NCBI GenBank assembly: GCA_963816985.1
Contig: CAWFMF010000004.1
Location: 434,001 to 498,000 of the forward strand
Length of the DNA: 64,000 nt
Direction of reading: 5' to 3'
Source of the DNA: JAIVJM01 sp963816985
Lineage (GTDB): Bacteria; Acidobacteriota; Blastocatellia; Pyrinomonadales; Pyrinomonadaceae
Shown: piece after piece, positions 8,544 to 16,918 of the stretch
Position numbering within the stretch: the first letter of the stretch is position 1
Layout: every line of letters begins with the position of its first letter
Program-made: the position numbers and the translations under genes
Notes under the pieces: model-generated
Seen by the model: only the letters and a program-made list of their open reading frames with translations
The model's database searches: none
Told to the model about the DNA's origin: nothing

Positions 8544-9382
8544 GGCTTTCCGATGACCGAGAGTAATCTGCCGGTGCGACCGTAGAGCTTTTTTTCGCGG
8601 CGGTAGGAGAAGAAGAGTTCGGGGCGGCAGATGGTGCAGAGCGGGAGAGTGTGGACGCGTTCTTCGTGGACGCCCGCCGCGAAGAGTTGTTCGCGGTTCG
8701 CTCTTTGAAGGTCAACGAGCGCGTGGCCTTCACGCGTCGGCGTGAAGAGTTCGGCGGCGCGCGGGAATTTTTCGTTGAAGGCTTCGATGACTTCCACGCC
8801 GACTTCGTAGCAGCAGGCGAGCGCGGCGGGGCCGATGGCGGCGCGCACGTCTCGCGGGTCGGTGCCGAACTCGTCGCGCATCTTCGTTATCGTGTGGCGG
8901 ACTATCTCGGCCAGCGTCCCCTTCCATCCGGCGTGGACGCCCGCGCACGCGCCCGTCCGAGGGTCGGCCAGAAGCACAGGCACACAGTCGGCGGTCTTGA
9001 CGCCGAGGAGCACGCCCGGCTCGCGCGTCACCTGCGCGTCGCAGTGCTCACGCTCCGAGCGCGTGTCCTCCGCGTCGCGGACGACGCGCACCGTAGCGCC
9101 GTGCACCTGCCAGCAGCCGGAGAAAGTCCACTCGCCGTCGAGCAGCCGGAAGAAGCGGCGGCGATTCTCCCGGATGTTCTCCGCCGAGTCCTCGTCGAAC
9201 CCGGCGAGGTTGAGCGAGCCTTCGGGGAACGCGCTGACGCCGCCCCCGCGCGTCGAGAAGGCGTTGGCGAAGCCGTCATGTTCGAGCGGCTCGCAGACGA
9301 GGGCGCGCACGCCTTCTTCGCCTTCGCGCCAGACGAAGCCTGCGCTCGTGAGTTCCGATTCCGAATCCGTGATTGTTTCCAT
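8522..9382 (-). CDS. pgeF: Peptidoglycan editing factor PgeF / YfiH family multicopper-like hydrolase
   Basis: A 286-residue protein with the three metal ligands of the family in order: CWQVHGATV, GVKTADCVPVLL and AGVHAGWKGT. It also has the conserved AIGPAALACCYEVG and FFSYRRE. YfiH/PgeF proteins are assigned to correction of mis-made cytoplasmic peptidoglycan precursors, and related members act as purine nucleoside phosphorylases. The start is uncertain: ATGs at 9394, 9388 and 9382 are all in frame, each overlapping the divergent acpS start. The last residues SDFRF and the stop codon lie in a repeat arm, which suggests the natural C terminus may have been altered. Confidence 0.9.
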   Translation of the reverse strand: METITDSESELTSAGFVWREGEEGVRALVCEPLEHDGFANAFSTRGGGVSAFPEGSLNLAGFDEDSAENIRENRRRFFRLLDGEWTFSGCWQVHGATVRVVRDAEDTRSEREHCDAQVTREPGVLLGVKTADCVPVLLADPRTGACAGVHAGWKGTLAEIVRHTITKMRDEFGTDPRDVRAAIGPAALACCYEVGVEVIEAFNEKFPRAAELFTPTREGHALVDLQRANREQLFAAGVHEERVHTLPLCTICRPELFFSYRREKKLYGRTGRLLSVIGKPISDFRF

Positions 9383-9764
9383 CGGCATAGACATTATCGA
9401 AATCGAGCGCGTGCGTGAAGTCCTCGCGCGCACGCCGCGCTTCCGCGAGCGCGTCTTCACTTCAGGAGAGCGCGAATACTGCGACCGCCGGGGCACGCAG
9501 GCCGCGCAGCACTACGCCGCGCGATTCGCCGCCAAGGAGGCCGCCTTCAAGGCGCTCCGCACGGGCTGGAGCGGCGGACTCGGCTGGCACGAAGTCGAGG
9601 TCGTCTCGAAAGAGTCGGGCGAGCCCGTCCTCGTGCTCCACGGAAGCGCACAAGAACTCTTCACCCGCGCGGGCGCGACACGCGCACACCTCTCACTCTC
9701 ACACACCTCCCAACACGCCGTCGCGCAGGTCATCTTCGAGCGGCTGGCGGAAGAGAAAGATTAA
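9369..9764 (+). CDS. acpS: Holo-[acyl-carrier-protein] synthase AcpS
   Basis: A 131-residue phosphopantetheinyl transferase beginning at GTG 9369. It has the family signature GIDIIEIERV near the N terminus (Mg-binding Asp) and AARFAAKEAAFKAL with the second acidic ligand, then LSLSHTSQHAVAQV. The enzyme transfers 4'-phosphopantetheine from CoA to apo-ACP. Its first codons overlap the first codons of pgeF on the other strand by about 14-26 bases, an unusual head-to-head arrangement with no room for separate promoters between the start codons. Confidence 0.92.
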   Translation: MIVSIGIDIIEIERVREVLARTPRFRERVFTSGEREYCDRRGTQAAQHYAARFAAKEAAFKALRTGWSGGLGWHEVEVVSKESGEPVLVLHGSAQELFTRAGATRAHLSLSHTSQHAVAQVIFERLAEEKD

Positions 9765-9776
9765 GCTCACAATGTT

Positions 9777-10055
9777 TTAGCCCCGACAGGGGCGTTGGAG
9801 ATTAGCCGGGGGTCAGGCTTCAGGAGCGAGCCGCAGGCGTGCGACGAAGGCGCAGCCCCCGGAAGCACGCCCGTTAACAAAATCTCGCCCCGGCAGGGGC
9901 GACGGAAACGGCGCTTGTCTTCATCAAGCACGTTCCCGCGCCCCTGCCGGGGCGCGAACTTTTTTATGGCGTGTGTTCCGGGGGTTCTCGCTCAGGTGTT
10001 TCACACCTTCGCTTCACCCCCGGCTAATCTCCAACGCCCCCGCCGGGGCTTAACA
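9777..10055. repeat. Large palindromic intergenic cassette, copy 3
   Basis: Outer arms are TTAGCCCCGACAGGGGCGTT with GGAGATTAGCCGGGGGT at the left, mirrored by CCCCCGGCTAATCTCC and CGCCCCCGCCGGGGCTTAA at the right. An inner pair is CTCGCCCCGGCAGGGGCGA against GCGCCCCTGCCGGGGCGCGA. It fills the gap between convergent acpS and the penicillin-binding protein gene. Confidence 0.85.
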
Positions 10056-10077
10056 TTTTCTTTTGACCTTCGCCGGT

Positions 10078-12708
10078 TCAGCGCTGCCAGCCGTCCTCAT
10101 TCTTTTCCGCGACTCGAACGTCGTTCGTCAGAGAGGGCCGACCGTTGCGCCTGACTTCGACGCGGGTGGTGCGGATGACACGGGGTTCGGGTTGCAGGGT
10201 GTTCGCGGCGGAGTGCGTGAGAGGCATGACGCGGGCCTCGTCTGCGCCGGAATTTCTTAAAGACCTTTGTGTTTCGACTACTCGCTCGGCGACGTAGCCG
10301 GCGGCGTCTTCGACATCTTCGGCGTCGAGCGAAGCGAGGGCGTCGTAGCTCGCGGCGGCGTGCGTGAAGCACTCCTGCGCGGGCGCGAGGGCGTGGGTGA
10401 TGGCGACGCGTTCGCGGTGCGGGCAGGCGGCAGTGGCGAGCCCGCCGGTTTCGGGGTCAATCTCGACGGTCGTGATGGAGTCGGGGCGCGCGAAGGACTC
10501 GCCGCCGAGTTCGGGCCTGAGGGCCACGGCGCGACCGATGAACTCCGACCACACGGGCAGCGCGCTCTCGGCCCCCGTCATGCCGAGTTCTTCGTTGTCG
10601 TCGAAGCCGACGTAGACGACGCAGACGAGGTTCGGCGTGTAGCCCGCGAACCAGCCGTCGCGCGAAGTGCCGGTCTTGCCCGCGAGCGCGACGCCCTTGG
10701 CCGTGCCGCGAGCGGCGCGCGCCGTCCCGCGGTTGATGACTTCGGTCATCATGTCGGTCAGCATGTAGGTCGTCGAGGGCCGCAGGACTTGCCGCGCCGT
10801 CTGCATCTCTTCAAAGCCGTTAGAATTTCGTTCGGCGTTCGCGTCGTCCACGCGCGCAATCGCCGTGGGGCGCACGACGCGGCCCGCGTTGGCGAAGGCC
10901 GTGTAGGCGGTGGCGACTTCGAGCGGCGTCGCTTCGGTCGTGCCGAGCGCGAGCGAAGGATACGCTTCGGGCTTCGGCAGTCCGAGGTTTTGGGCGAGCG
11001 ACGCGACGCGCGTGAGACCCGTGCGCAAGGCGGTGTCAACGGTCACGACGTTCAGAGAGCGGACGAGACCTTCGCGCAGCGTCACGTCGCGCATCGAGTA
11101 GCCGCCGCCGTAGTTGGCGGGGCGATACTTCGCTCGCACGTCGTAGCGGAACTCGCGCGGCGCGTCGGTCGAAGTGCTCAGGGGCGAGATGCCGCTCTCG
11201 ATGGCGGCGGCGTAGACGACGGGCTTGAAGACCGAGCCGGGCTGGCGGCGCGCGTCCGTCACGCGGTTGAGCTGCGAGTCGGCGTAGGAGTTGCCGCCGA
11301 CCATCGCGAGGATGTCGCCGGTGCGCGGGTCGAGGGCAACAAGAGCGGCCTGCGGCGTCCGCTTGCCCTTGAAAACTTTTTCGAGCCGCTGAACTTCGGC
11401 GCGGACGGCCTCTTCGGCCATCTGCTGAAGTTCGAGGTCAATCGTCGTGTAGACGCGCAGGCTGCGACCGTCTTCGGGCGTCACCGCGCCCGCGTAGCGC
11501 GCCTCGATGTTGCGGTTGACATAGTCAATGAAGTACGGCGCGGTGGCGTCGCGCCCGTCCGAGGCGACGACGCGCACGGGCTCGTCGGTGGCGGCGCGCG
11601 CTTCGTCTTCGCTGATTGCGCCGTCGCGCAGCATCGCGGCGAGCACGGTGTCGCGGCGCGTCTTGGCGTGTTCCGGGTGGCGGTCGGGCGCGTAGCGTCC
11701 GGGGCTCTGGATCATCCCGGCGATGGTCGCGACCTCGGCGAGCGAGAGGTCTTTCAAGTCCTTGCCGAAGAAGACGCGCGCTGCCTGCGCGACGCCGCGC
11801 ACGCCGACGCTGCCGCGCTGGCCGAGGTATATCTCGTTGCAGTAGAGCGCGAGGATGTCTTCCTTCGAGAGCCTTCGCTCGATGACGCTCGCGAGGATGG
11901 CCTCATTGAACTTGCGGCGCAAAGTGCGCTCCGGCGTCAGGTAAGTGTTCTTGACGAGCTGCTGCGTGATGGTCGAGCCGCCCTGCTTGAAGTCCTGCCC
12001 CGTCGCGCCTTCGCCGCCCCAACTCCAAAGGGCGCGCGCGACGCCGAAGAGGTCGAGGCCGTTGTGCTCGAAGAAGCGCCGGTCTTCAATCGAGAGGACG
12101 GCGCGGACGAGCGTGGGCGGCAGGTCTTGATAAGAGAGCGCGCCGCGCTCGCCCGTCTTCATCGCCGCGTCGTTCGTCAGCGGTTCGGGCTCTAAGGCGT
12201 AAGAGTCTATCTCCGCGCCGTCGCCGGAGAGCGAGGAGATGTGCTGGCCGCGACGGTCGAGTTCGACGTGGACGACGGCGAAGGGCTGCGCCGAGACGCC
12301 GGTGTCGCGCGGGCGAATCTCGATGCCGTTGCCCTCGATTTTGAAGCGACCGCTCCACACGCGGCTCGCCTCCGAATCCACGTAGCCCGCGCGCCGGAGC
12401 ATCTCCACCAGACGCTCGCGCGTGACCTTCTGCCGTGGGCGCAGGACGCGCGGCGCGGCGTAAATCCCCGCGCGGCTCGTGAGGTAGCCGGAAGCGAGGC
12501 GCTCGTCCACGACGCCCGAATAGTGTGTGTAGAGGTAAGCGATGACGGCGCCGAGTGAAAGGGTGAAGACGATTGAAACGACTGCGATGACGCGGAAGTA
12601 GAACCTTCGGCGCTCGAAGCGGCGGGCGCGCTCGCGGAAACGCGTTGCCGCGTTCTTGAATCGCGGCAGGCCTCTTTGCTTCCGCTCCGAAGTGACTTCG
12701 ATGACCAT
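10078..12708 (-). CDS. Bifunctional class A penicillin-binding protein, PBP1B type
   Basis: The 876-residue product has a cytoplasmic Arg-rich start, one membrane segment (FYFRVIAVVSIVFTLSLGAV), then a UB2H-like region (YAAPRVLRPRQKVTRE) as in PBP1B. The family 51 glycosyltransferase domain follows with SIEDRRFFEHNGLD, QGGSTITQQLVKN and YCNEIYLGQRG. The transpeptidase has SVFK as the active-site SxxK, SLN and KTGTS. It polymerises and crosslinks peptidoglycan at the cytoplasmic membrane. ATG 12708 is chosen because AGGGAAG lies seven bases upstream; a longer frame to 12783 adds 25 Cys/Arg-rich residues with no support. Confidence 0.95.
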   Translation of the reverse strand: MVIEVTSERKQRGLPRFKNAATRFRERARRFERRRFYFRVIAVVSIVFTLSLGAVIAYLYTHYSGVVDERLASGYLTSRAGIYAAPRVLRPRQKVTRERLVEMLRRAGYVDSEASRVWSGRFKIEGNGIEIRPRDTGVSAQPFAVVHVELDRRGQHISSLSGDGAEIDSYALEPEPLTNDAAMKTGERGALSYQDLPPTLVRAVLSIEDRRFFEHNGLDLFGVARALWSWGGEGATGQDFKQGGSTITQQLVKNTYLTPERTLRRKFNEAILASVIERRLSKEDILALYCNEIYLGQRGSVGVRGVAQAARVFFGKDLKDLSLAEVATIAGMIQSPGRYAPDRHPEHAKTRRDTVLAAMLRDGAISEDEARAATDEPVRVVASDGRDATAPYFIDYVNRNIEARYAGAVTPEDGRSLRVYTTIDLELQQMAEEAVRAEVQRLEKVFKGKRTPQAALVALDPRTGDILAMVGGNSYADSQLNRVTDARRQPGSVFKPVVYAAAIESGISPLSTSTDAPREFRYDVRAKYRPANYGGGYSMRDVTLREGLVRSLNVVTVDTALRTGLTRVASLAQNLGLPKPEAYPSLALGTTEATPLEVATAYTAFANAGRVVRPTAIARVDDANAERNSNGFEEMQTARQVLRPSTTYMLTDMMTEVINRGTARAARGTAKGVALAGKTGTSRDGWFAGYTPNLVCVVYVGFDDNEELGMTGAESALPVWSEFIGRAVALRPELGGESFARPDSITTVEIDPETGGLATAACPHRERVAITHALAPAQECFTHAAASYDALASLDAEDVEDAAGYVAERVVETQRSLRNSGADEARVMPLTHSAANTLQPEPRVIRTTRVEVRRNGRPSLTNDVRVAEKNEDGWQR

Positions 12709-12933
12709 CTCGGCTTCCCTTACTCCTCGGCCCGCGAGACACACCGCTCCGCACGAGCACGCCGCACGGCGCGCCCCAATCAAGTGGGTTCGCGTCAGAT
12801 GTTTTGTGTGACCCCGAAATAAACGACTAATCGGACTCGGATTCTCGATTGTCGTTTCCGTCTAACGCGCGGAGCCGGGGAGTGGGAGAGAGAGACGGGG
12901 CAAGCCCTTCCGCGCGCCTCTGTGCGAAATCCT

Positions 12934-13035
12934 TCAGCCGAACATCAACGAAAGCGCCGTCGTCGAAACGGCGAGCGTGATCATAATCATGATGATAACG
13001 AAAAGCTGCATCAGGCTGCTGACGACTTCCTTCAT
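12934..13035 (-). CDS. Possible small single-pass membrane peptide
   Basis: A 33-residue frame starting MKEVVSSLMQLF, followed by a continuous hydrophobic stretch (VIIMIMITLAVSTTALSL). An AGGGA sequence lies upstream at somewhat long spacing. The length, one-helix composition and clean stop fit a small membrane protein, but with no homolog at hand it could be chance. The rest of the gap between 12709 and 13292 shows nothing else recognisable. Confidence 0.35.
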   Translation of the reverse strand: MKEVVSSLMQLFVIIMIMITLAVSTTALSLMFG

Positions 13036-13292
13036 GATGTTGCGCGTCCCTTCCTCGTTGATTTCTCTGCTCTCGCGCCCCTCACAGTGCAACGGCCATG
13101 CCGACCGCCCGCGCCCGCGCCCCGCGCCGCTTCGAGCGAACTCTAAGCGGCGCGACGTTAACACTTAACAACTTTAAGGGACGCGCCCGAAGCTCCGCTC
13201 CGAAGCGGTCGCACGTCTCCCTTGCCTTCTTTCAGTACGGAGATTTTGAAGGCCGGGCCGTAATTTGTGTTTTGAATTAATCCAGACGGCGG

Positions 13293-14168
13293 CTATTGCC
13301 TCTCCGTCTTGCGTTGTGGGCGGCGGAGCGAGAGCCAGTTGGAGGTCTCTTCGGGCTGCGGTTCGAGCAGCTCGCGGATGGTCTTGAGGGCGGCGCGCGC
13401 GGCCTCTTCGCCCGCCGCGATGAGTTCGGAGGAGCGCGTCATCTCGTCCCAGCGGATGTGGCCGACCTGCGGGCTGATGACGACATCGGCCAACTGCCTT
13501 TGGTGGACGGCGGCGGTGCGCTGCATGAGGATGATTGATTGCAGGAGGACGCCGACGACCGAGGTCGGCGTGCCGAGAAATTTCGCGCCCGCGTGGTTCA
13601 CGTCCACGCCGACGACGACCTCCGCGCCGAGCGCGCGCACGACCGCCGTCGGGAGGTTGGCGACGAGTCCGCCGTCCACGAGTTGCCGCCCGTGCTCGTC
13701 CGTGACGGGGACGTACCAGCCGGGCAGAGCGCAGCTCGCGCGGATGGCAAAGGCCACGTCGCCCTCGTCGCGCATGATGACGGGCGAGCCCGTGAGGAGG
13801 TCGGTGGCGACCGCCGCGAAGGGGACGGGCAGTTCCTCGAAGCGCGTCACGGGGAAGCGTTCGCGGACGTAGGTCTCCATCCGCGCGTTCGACTGGACGC
13901 CGAGCTTCGAGAGCGTCATCCGCCCGAAGTCGCGCCAGCGCATGTCGCACGCGACCTTTTCGAGTTCCTCCAGACTCATGCCGGAGGCAAACGCGCCCGC
14001 GACGAGCGCCCCGGCGGACGTGCCCGCCACGCAGTCCACCCGGACGCCCTCTTCGCGGAAGACCTTCAGCACGCCGACGTGCGCCGCGCCCCGCGCCGCG
14101 CCGCCCGAAAGCGCAAGGCCCAACCGCGGCCTCCGCCTCGCATCCTGATTCGTCAGTCGTCGCCACAT
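13293..14168 (-). CDS. Patatin-like phospholipase family protein
   Basis: A 291-residue patatin domain of the RssA/NTE type: oxyanion-hole GLALSGGAARGAAHVG, nucleophile elbow GTSAG and catalytic Asp in QLVDGGLVANLP. These give the Ser-Asp dyad of patatins, which hydrolyse acyl groups from phospholipids or related esters. There is no signal peptide or membrane span, so it is probably cytoplasmic. The C terminus is Arg/Gln-rich. It stands alone, bounded by an inverted repeat upstream. Confidence 0.92.
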   Translation of the reverse strand: MWRRLTNQDARRRPRLGLALSGGAARGAAHVGVLKVFREEGVRVDCVAGTSAGALVAGAFASGMSLEELEKVACDMRWRDFGRMTLSKLGVQSNARMETYVRERFPVTRFEELPVPFAAVATDLLTGSPVIMRDEGDVAFAIRASCALPGWYVPVTDEHGRQLVDGGLVANLPTAVVRALGAEVVVGVDVNHAGAKFLGTPTSVVGVLLQSIILMQRTAAVHQRQLADVVISPQVGHIRWDEMTRSSELIAAGEEAARAALKTIRELLEPQPEETSNWLSLRRPQRKTERQ

Positions 14169-14173
14169 AGAAG

Positions 14174-14293
14174 CAGTTTTCAGTTTTTAGTTTTTAGTTT
14201 TCAGTTTTCAGTTCTAATCGTTGAGTCGTTAGCCTTCAGTCGCCGAATCTCAAATCTCAGAACTGAAAACTGAAAACTGAAAACTAAAAACTC
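14174..14293. repeat. Inverted repeat of AGTTTTC units, entering the SurA-like gene
   Basis: Left side is CAGTTTTCAGTTTTTAGTTT and continues with the same seven-base step. Right side is GAACTGAAAACTGAAAACTG and on to TAAAAACT. The right arm extends into 14284-14293, giving the last codon and TAG stop of the SurA-like gene. Confidence 0.9.
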
Positions 14294-14982
14294 TTATCGA
14301 GGATAGTGATTTCGGCGGCGGTGCGCGCCTCTTCGAGGAAGGCGTCAATGTCGGATTCGATTTTGCTCTCGACTAGTTCGCTCTGGATTTGCGCGGTAGC
14401 CTCGGCGAGCGTCGGGACAATGGTGCCGGGCGACTGGCGTCGGCGGCGCGGGACGAACACGTCGCGGTAGAAGGCCTCGACCTCCTGCGGCGTGACGACG
14501 GTGAAGGAGCGGAAACGGAAGTCGAGGTACTTCTTGATGACGACGCGATCCTGCACTATCTCGCGGAGCTGCTCGGAGTTTTCGCCGAGGCCGACGCGGG
14601 CGAGGCGGCGGTAGAACTCGGCCTGCGAGGGGAAGTGCTCCTTGATGATGCGCGTCACCTCGACGTTGACCTCTTCGGCGGTCGGCGAGACCGAGGGCAG
14701 CTTCTCCGCCTCCTGCGCGATGAGCCTCTGGTCTATGAGCGTGTCGAGCGCGCGGCGCAAATCTTCCGGCTTCGGATTTTCCAGCGGCGCGTCCGGCTGG
14801 AGCGCGAGCTGCCACAGAAGGTCGCTGTAGGTAATCAACTCCCTGCCGTTGATGACGGCCACCATCCGGTCAACGACCTCCGCCCCGGCGCGCGGCGCGG
14901 TTGCGGGCGCGGGCGTCTGCGCGCTCGCCGACGACGCGACGACGGACGCGGCGAACAGTATTGAAAGTAGAATCCGTTTCAT
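14284..14982 (-). CDS. SurA N-terminal-like periplasmic chaperone domain protein
   Basis: A 232-residue exported protein: signal peptide MKRILLSILFAASVVASSAS, then VVDRMVAVINGRELITYSDL, the hallmark start of SurA-type chaperones, and a helical region DTLIDQRLIAQEAEK. No parvulin peptidyl-prolyl isomerase domain is present, so it would be a chaperone-only relative. Its place beside TamA and TamB fits a role in outer-membrane protein handling. ATG 14982 has GGGG seven bases upstream; an in-frame TTG lies at 14991. The last residues and stop codon fall within the repeat arm. Confidence 0.8.
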   Translation of the reverse strand: MKRILLSILFAASVVASSASAQTPAPATAPRAGAEVVDRMVAVINGRELITYSDLLWQLALQPDAPLENPKPEDLRRALDTLIDQRLIAQEAEKLPSVSPTAEEVNVEVTRIIKEHFPSQAEFYRRLARVGLGENSEQLREIVQDRVVIKKYLDFRFRSFTVVTPQEVEAFYRDVFVPRRRRQSPGTIVPTLAEATAQIQSELVESKIESDIDAFLEEARTAAEITILDKSF

Positions 14983-14997
14983 AAACCCCAAACCTTT

Positions 14998-16918
14998 TCA
15001 GGCCGCCGAGGCCGCGACCGCCGCGCGCCGCGCGAGGAGCGAGCGCGTCCAGCCCTTTAGGATGTCAAAGGCGCGGCAAAGGCTGACCGCCGCGAGGACA
15101 AAAAGAAAATGGTGGATGACGAGGACGTAGCGGTACTCCGTGTGGAGCGCCGACTGCGCGCAGAGATAATAGACCGGCACGGCCAGCAGGACGAGCAGCG
15201 AGCGGCGTTCACCCCGCCAACACAAAAGCACGAAGCCCGCGACGTAGAGCGGCAGCGCGAGCGCCGTTACGAAGAGACGCTGGACGTTCGAGACGACGAA
15301 GCGCGGCGCGCGCGTCCAGAGGTTCGAGGCGTTGCCGAGCGCGTAAAGCTGTGGATTTGAGACTTGCACGAACGGCCTCTGAGGGCTCGAAGCGGCGTTG
15401 ATGAAGAGCAGTCTGACTCGCCTCACGTCGTCGCTCGTGAAGGCTAGTTGTGCGGTGCGGAAGGGCTGCTCGGCCTCGCTCTTCGTCTCCAGAGGCTCGA
15501 TGATGTTCGAGGCGAGCGCGTCTCCGCTCTCGGCGTCTCGGACGCTCACGGTCATCCGCCCGCGCGTGACTCTGTAAGGCACGCGGAGCACGTAGTCGGT
15601 GTCGCCCGCCACGTCGAAGGCGGCGGAGGCGAACTGCTCGCCGTACTTCGATTCGTCGCCTGTGAGCTGCATCGCCTGCGCGTCCGGCGTGGACGTTAAC
15701 TCGGCGCGCGTCGAGAGGAGTTGGCCGCCGCGCGCTAGTGCTTCGGGCGCGGAAGACCATGCGGGCGTCTTCCCTTCCGCCGCTTCGAGCGGGTGCGAGA
15801 CGGGCGGCTGCGGGCCGACGCGGCGAGCCCTTTCAAGCCGGAACATCGAGAGGGCTCGCCGCGCCATCACGCCGCCGAACCAGAGCGGGTGTTCTTTAAT
15901 GACCGTCCAGCCGAGGCGCAGGCGCGCTCGCTCACGGCGCACGGCGTCGGGGCCGAAGAGCGTCGTCGCGTAGTCGGGCCGCGCGTGCTGCTCGGCCTCC
16001 ATGCGCTGAATCCCTGTGTCGGTCGAGGGGATGCCGAGCCGTCCTTCGGGGTCGAAGTCGCCGATGCCTTCGAGCAGCGTCTGCCCCGCGCCGAGCGAGA
16101 CGGGGACGAAGTGGCCGAAGACGTAGGCGTTCCTCAAAGTCAGAGGCGCGATGACGAGGAGCGGCCCCGGCGACGACGGCGAGCGCGTAGCGCAAACTCT
16201 TCCCACGCTCGAACAAAAGAAAGACCGAGGCGGCGATGAACGGCGCGAGCAGCATCGCGTTCGCCCTCAGCCACACGGAGAGGCCGACGAGCGCGCCCGC
16301 CGCGAAGAGCTTCCACGCACGCGGATGATGCAAAGCGAGCACGACGCAAAGGACGGCGAGCAGGATGGGCAGCGCCGCGAGCGTGTCGGGCAGAACTTGT
16401 ACCGAGTTCCAGACGAACTGCGGCGAGAGCGCGACCAGCAGGCCCGCCAACAACGCCGCGCCGCGCCCGACGAGCCCGCCCGCGACGAGCGAGACGACGA
16501 CCGCCGCCAGAGAGTCCGCCACTATCTGCACGATGCGCGTCGCGTCGTCCGACTCGCCGCCGCAGGCCGCGTAGACGAGCGCGAGTAAAATCGGATAACC
16601 CGGCGGGTGGCCGAGCGTGTTCGGGTCGGCGAGCGGCGACGTGCGGCTGAAGAAGGCTCCGGGGCCGCCCTCGACGAAGGCGCGCGCCGCGTGCTTGTAG
16701 TCCGCGGTCACCCCGGCCTGCGTCCGCTCCGCCTCGAAGCGCGTGTCCTGCCACGCCAGCACGCGGACGCCGAGCGCGACGAAGAAGACAAGAAGGCAAA
16801 AGGTAAAAGGCAAAAGGTAAAAGGCGGAGGGGCGGGAGTCGTCCGTGAGGGCAGCGGCCTGACTCGCTTCGTCCGCCGTCTCAACTTTTGCCTTTTGCCT
16901 TTTACCTTTTGCCTTCAT
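14998..16918 (-). CDS. GT39-like membrane glycosyltransferase, interrupted by one extra base
   Basis: Two frames make one protein of about 640 residues. The first (16918 to about 16168) has an early membrane segment, an ArnT/PMT-like loop DPNTLGHPPGYPILLALVYA and several membrane spans. The second (to 14998) continues LLVIAPLTLRNAYVFG, an extracytoplasmic region and four more hydrophobic segments. Removing one C from the CCCC run at 16165-16168 joins VVAG to PLLVIAP cleanly. GT39-family enzymes use lipid-linked sugars outside the membrane. The ATG immediately follows the TGA of the TamA gene, and its first codons lie in an inverted repeat that encodes part of the first membrane segment. The stop is 15 bases before the SurA-like ATG. 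Confidence 0.8.
16793..16915. repeat. Inverted repeat of AAAAGGC / AAAAGGT units inside the GT39 start
   Basis: Left part AAGGCAAAAGGTAAAAGGC (16793 on) is mirrored by GCCTTTTACCTTTTGCCTT (ending 16915). Between the arms lie about 60 bases of ordinary GC-rich sequence. It has the same architecture as the other intergenic repeats but is read through as codons 2-42 of the GT39 gene. Confidence 0.9.
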
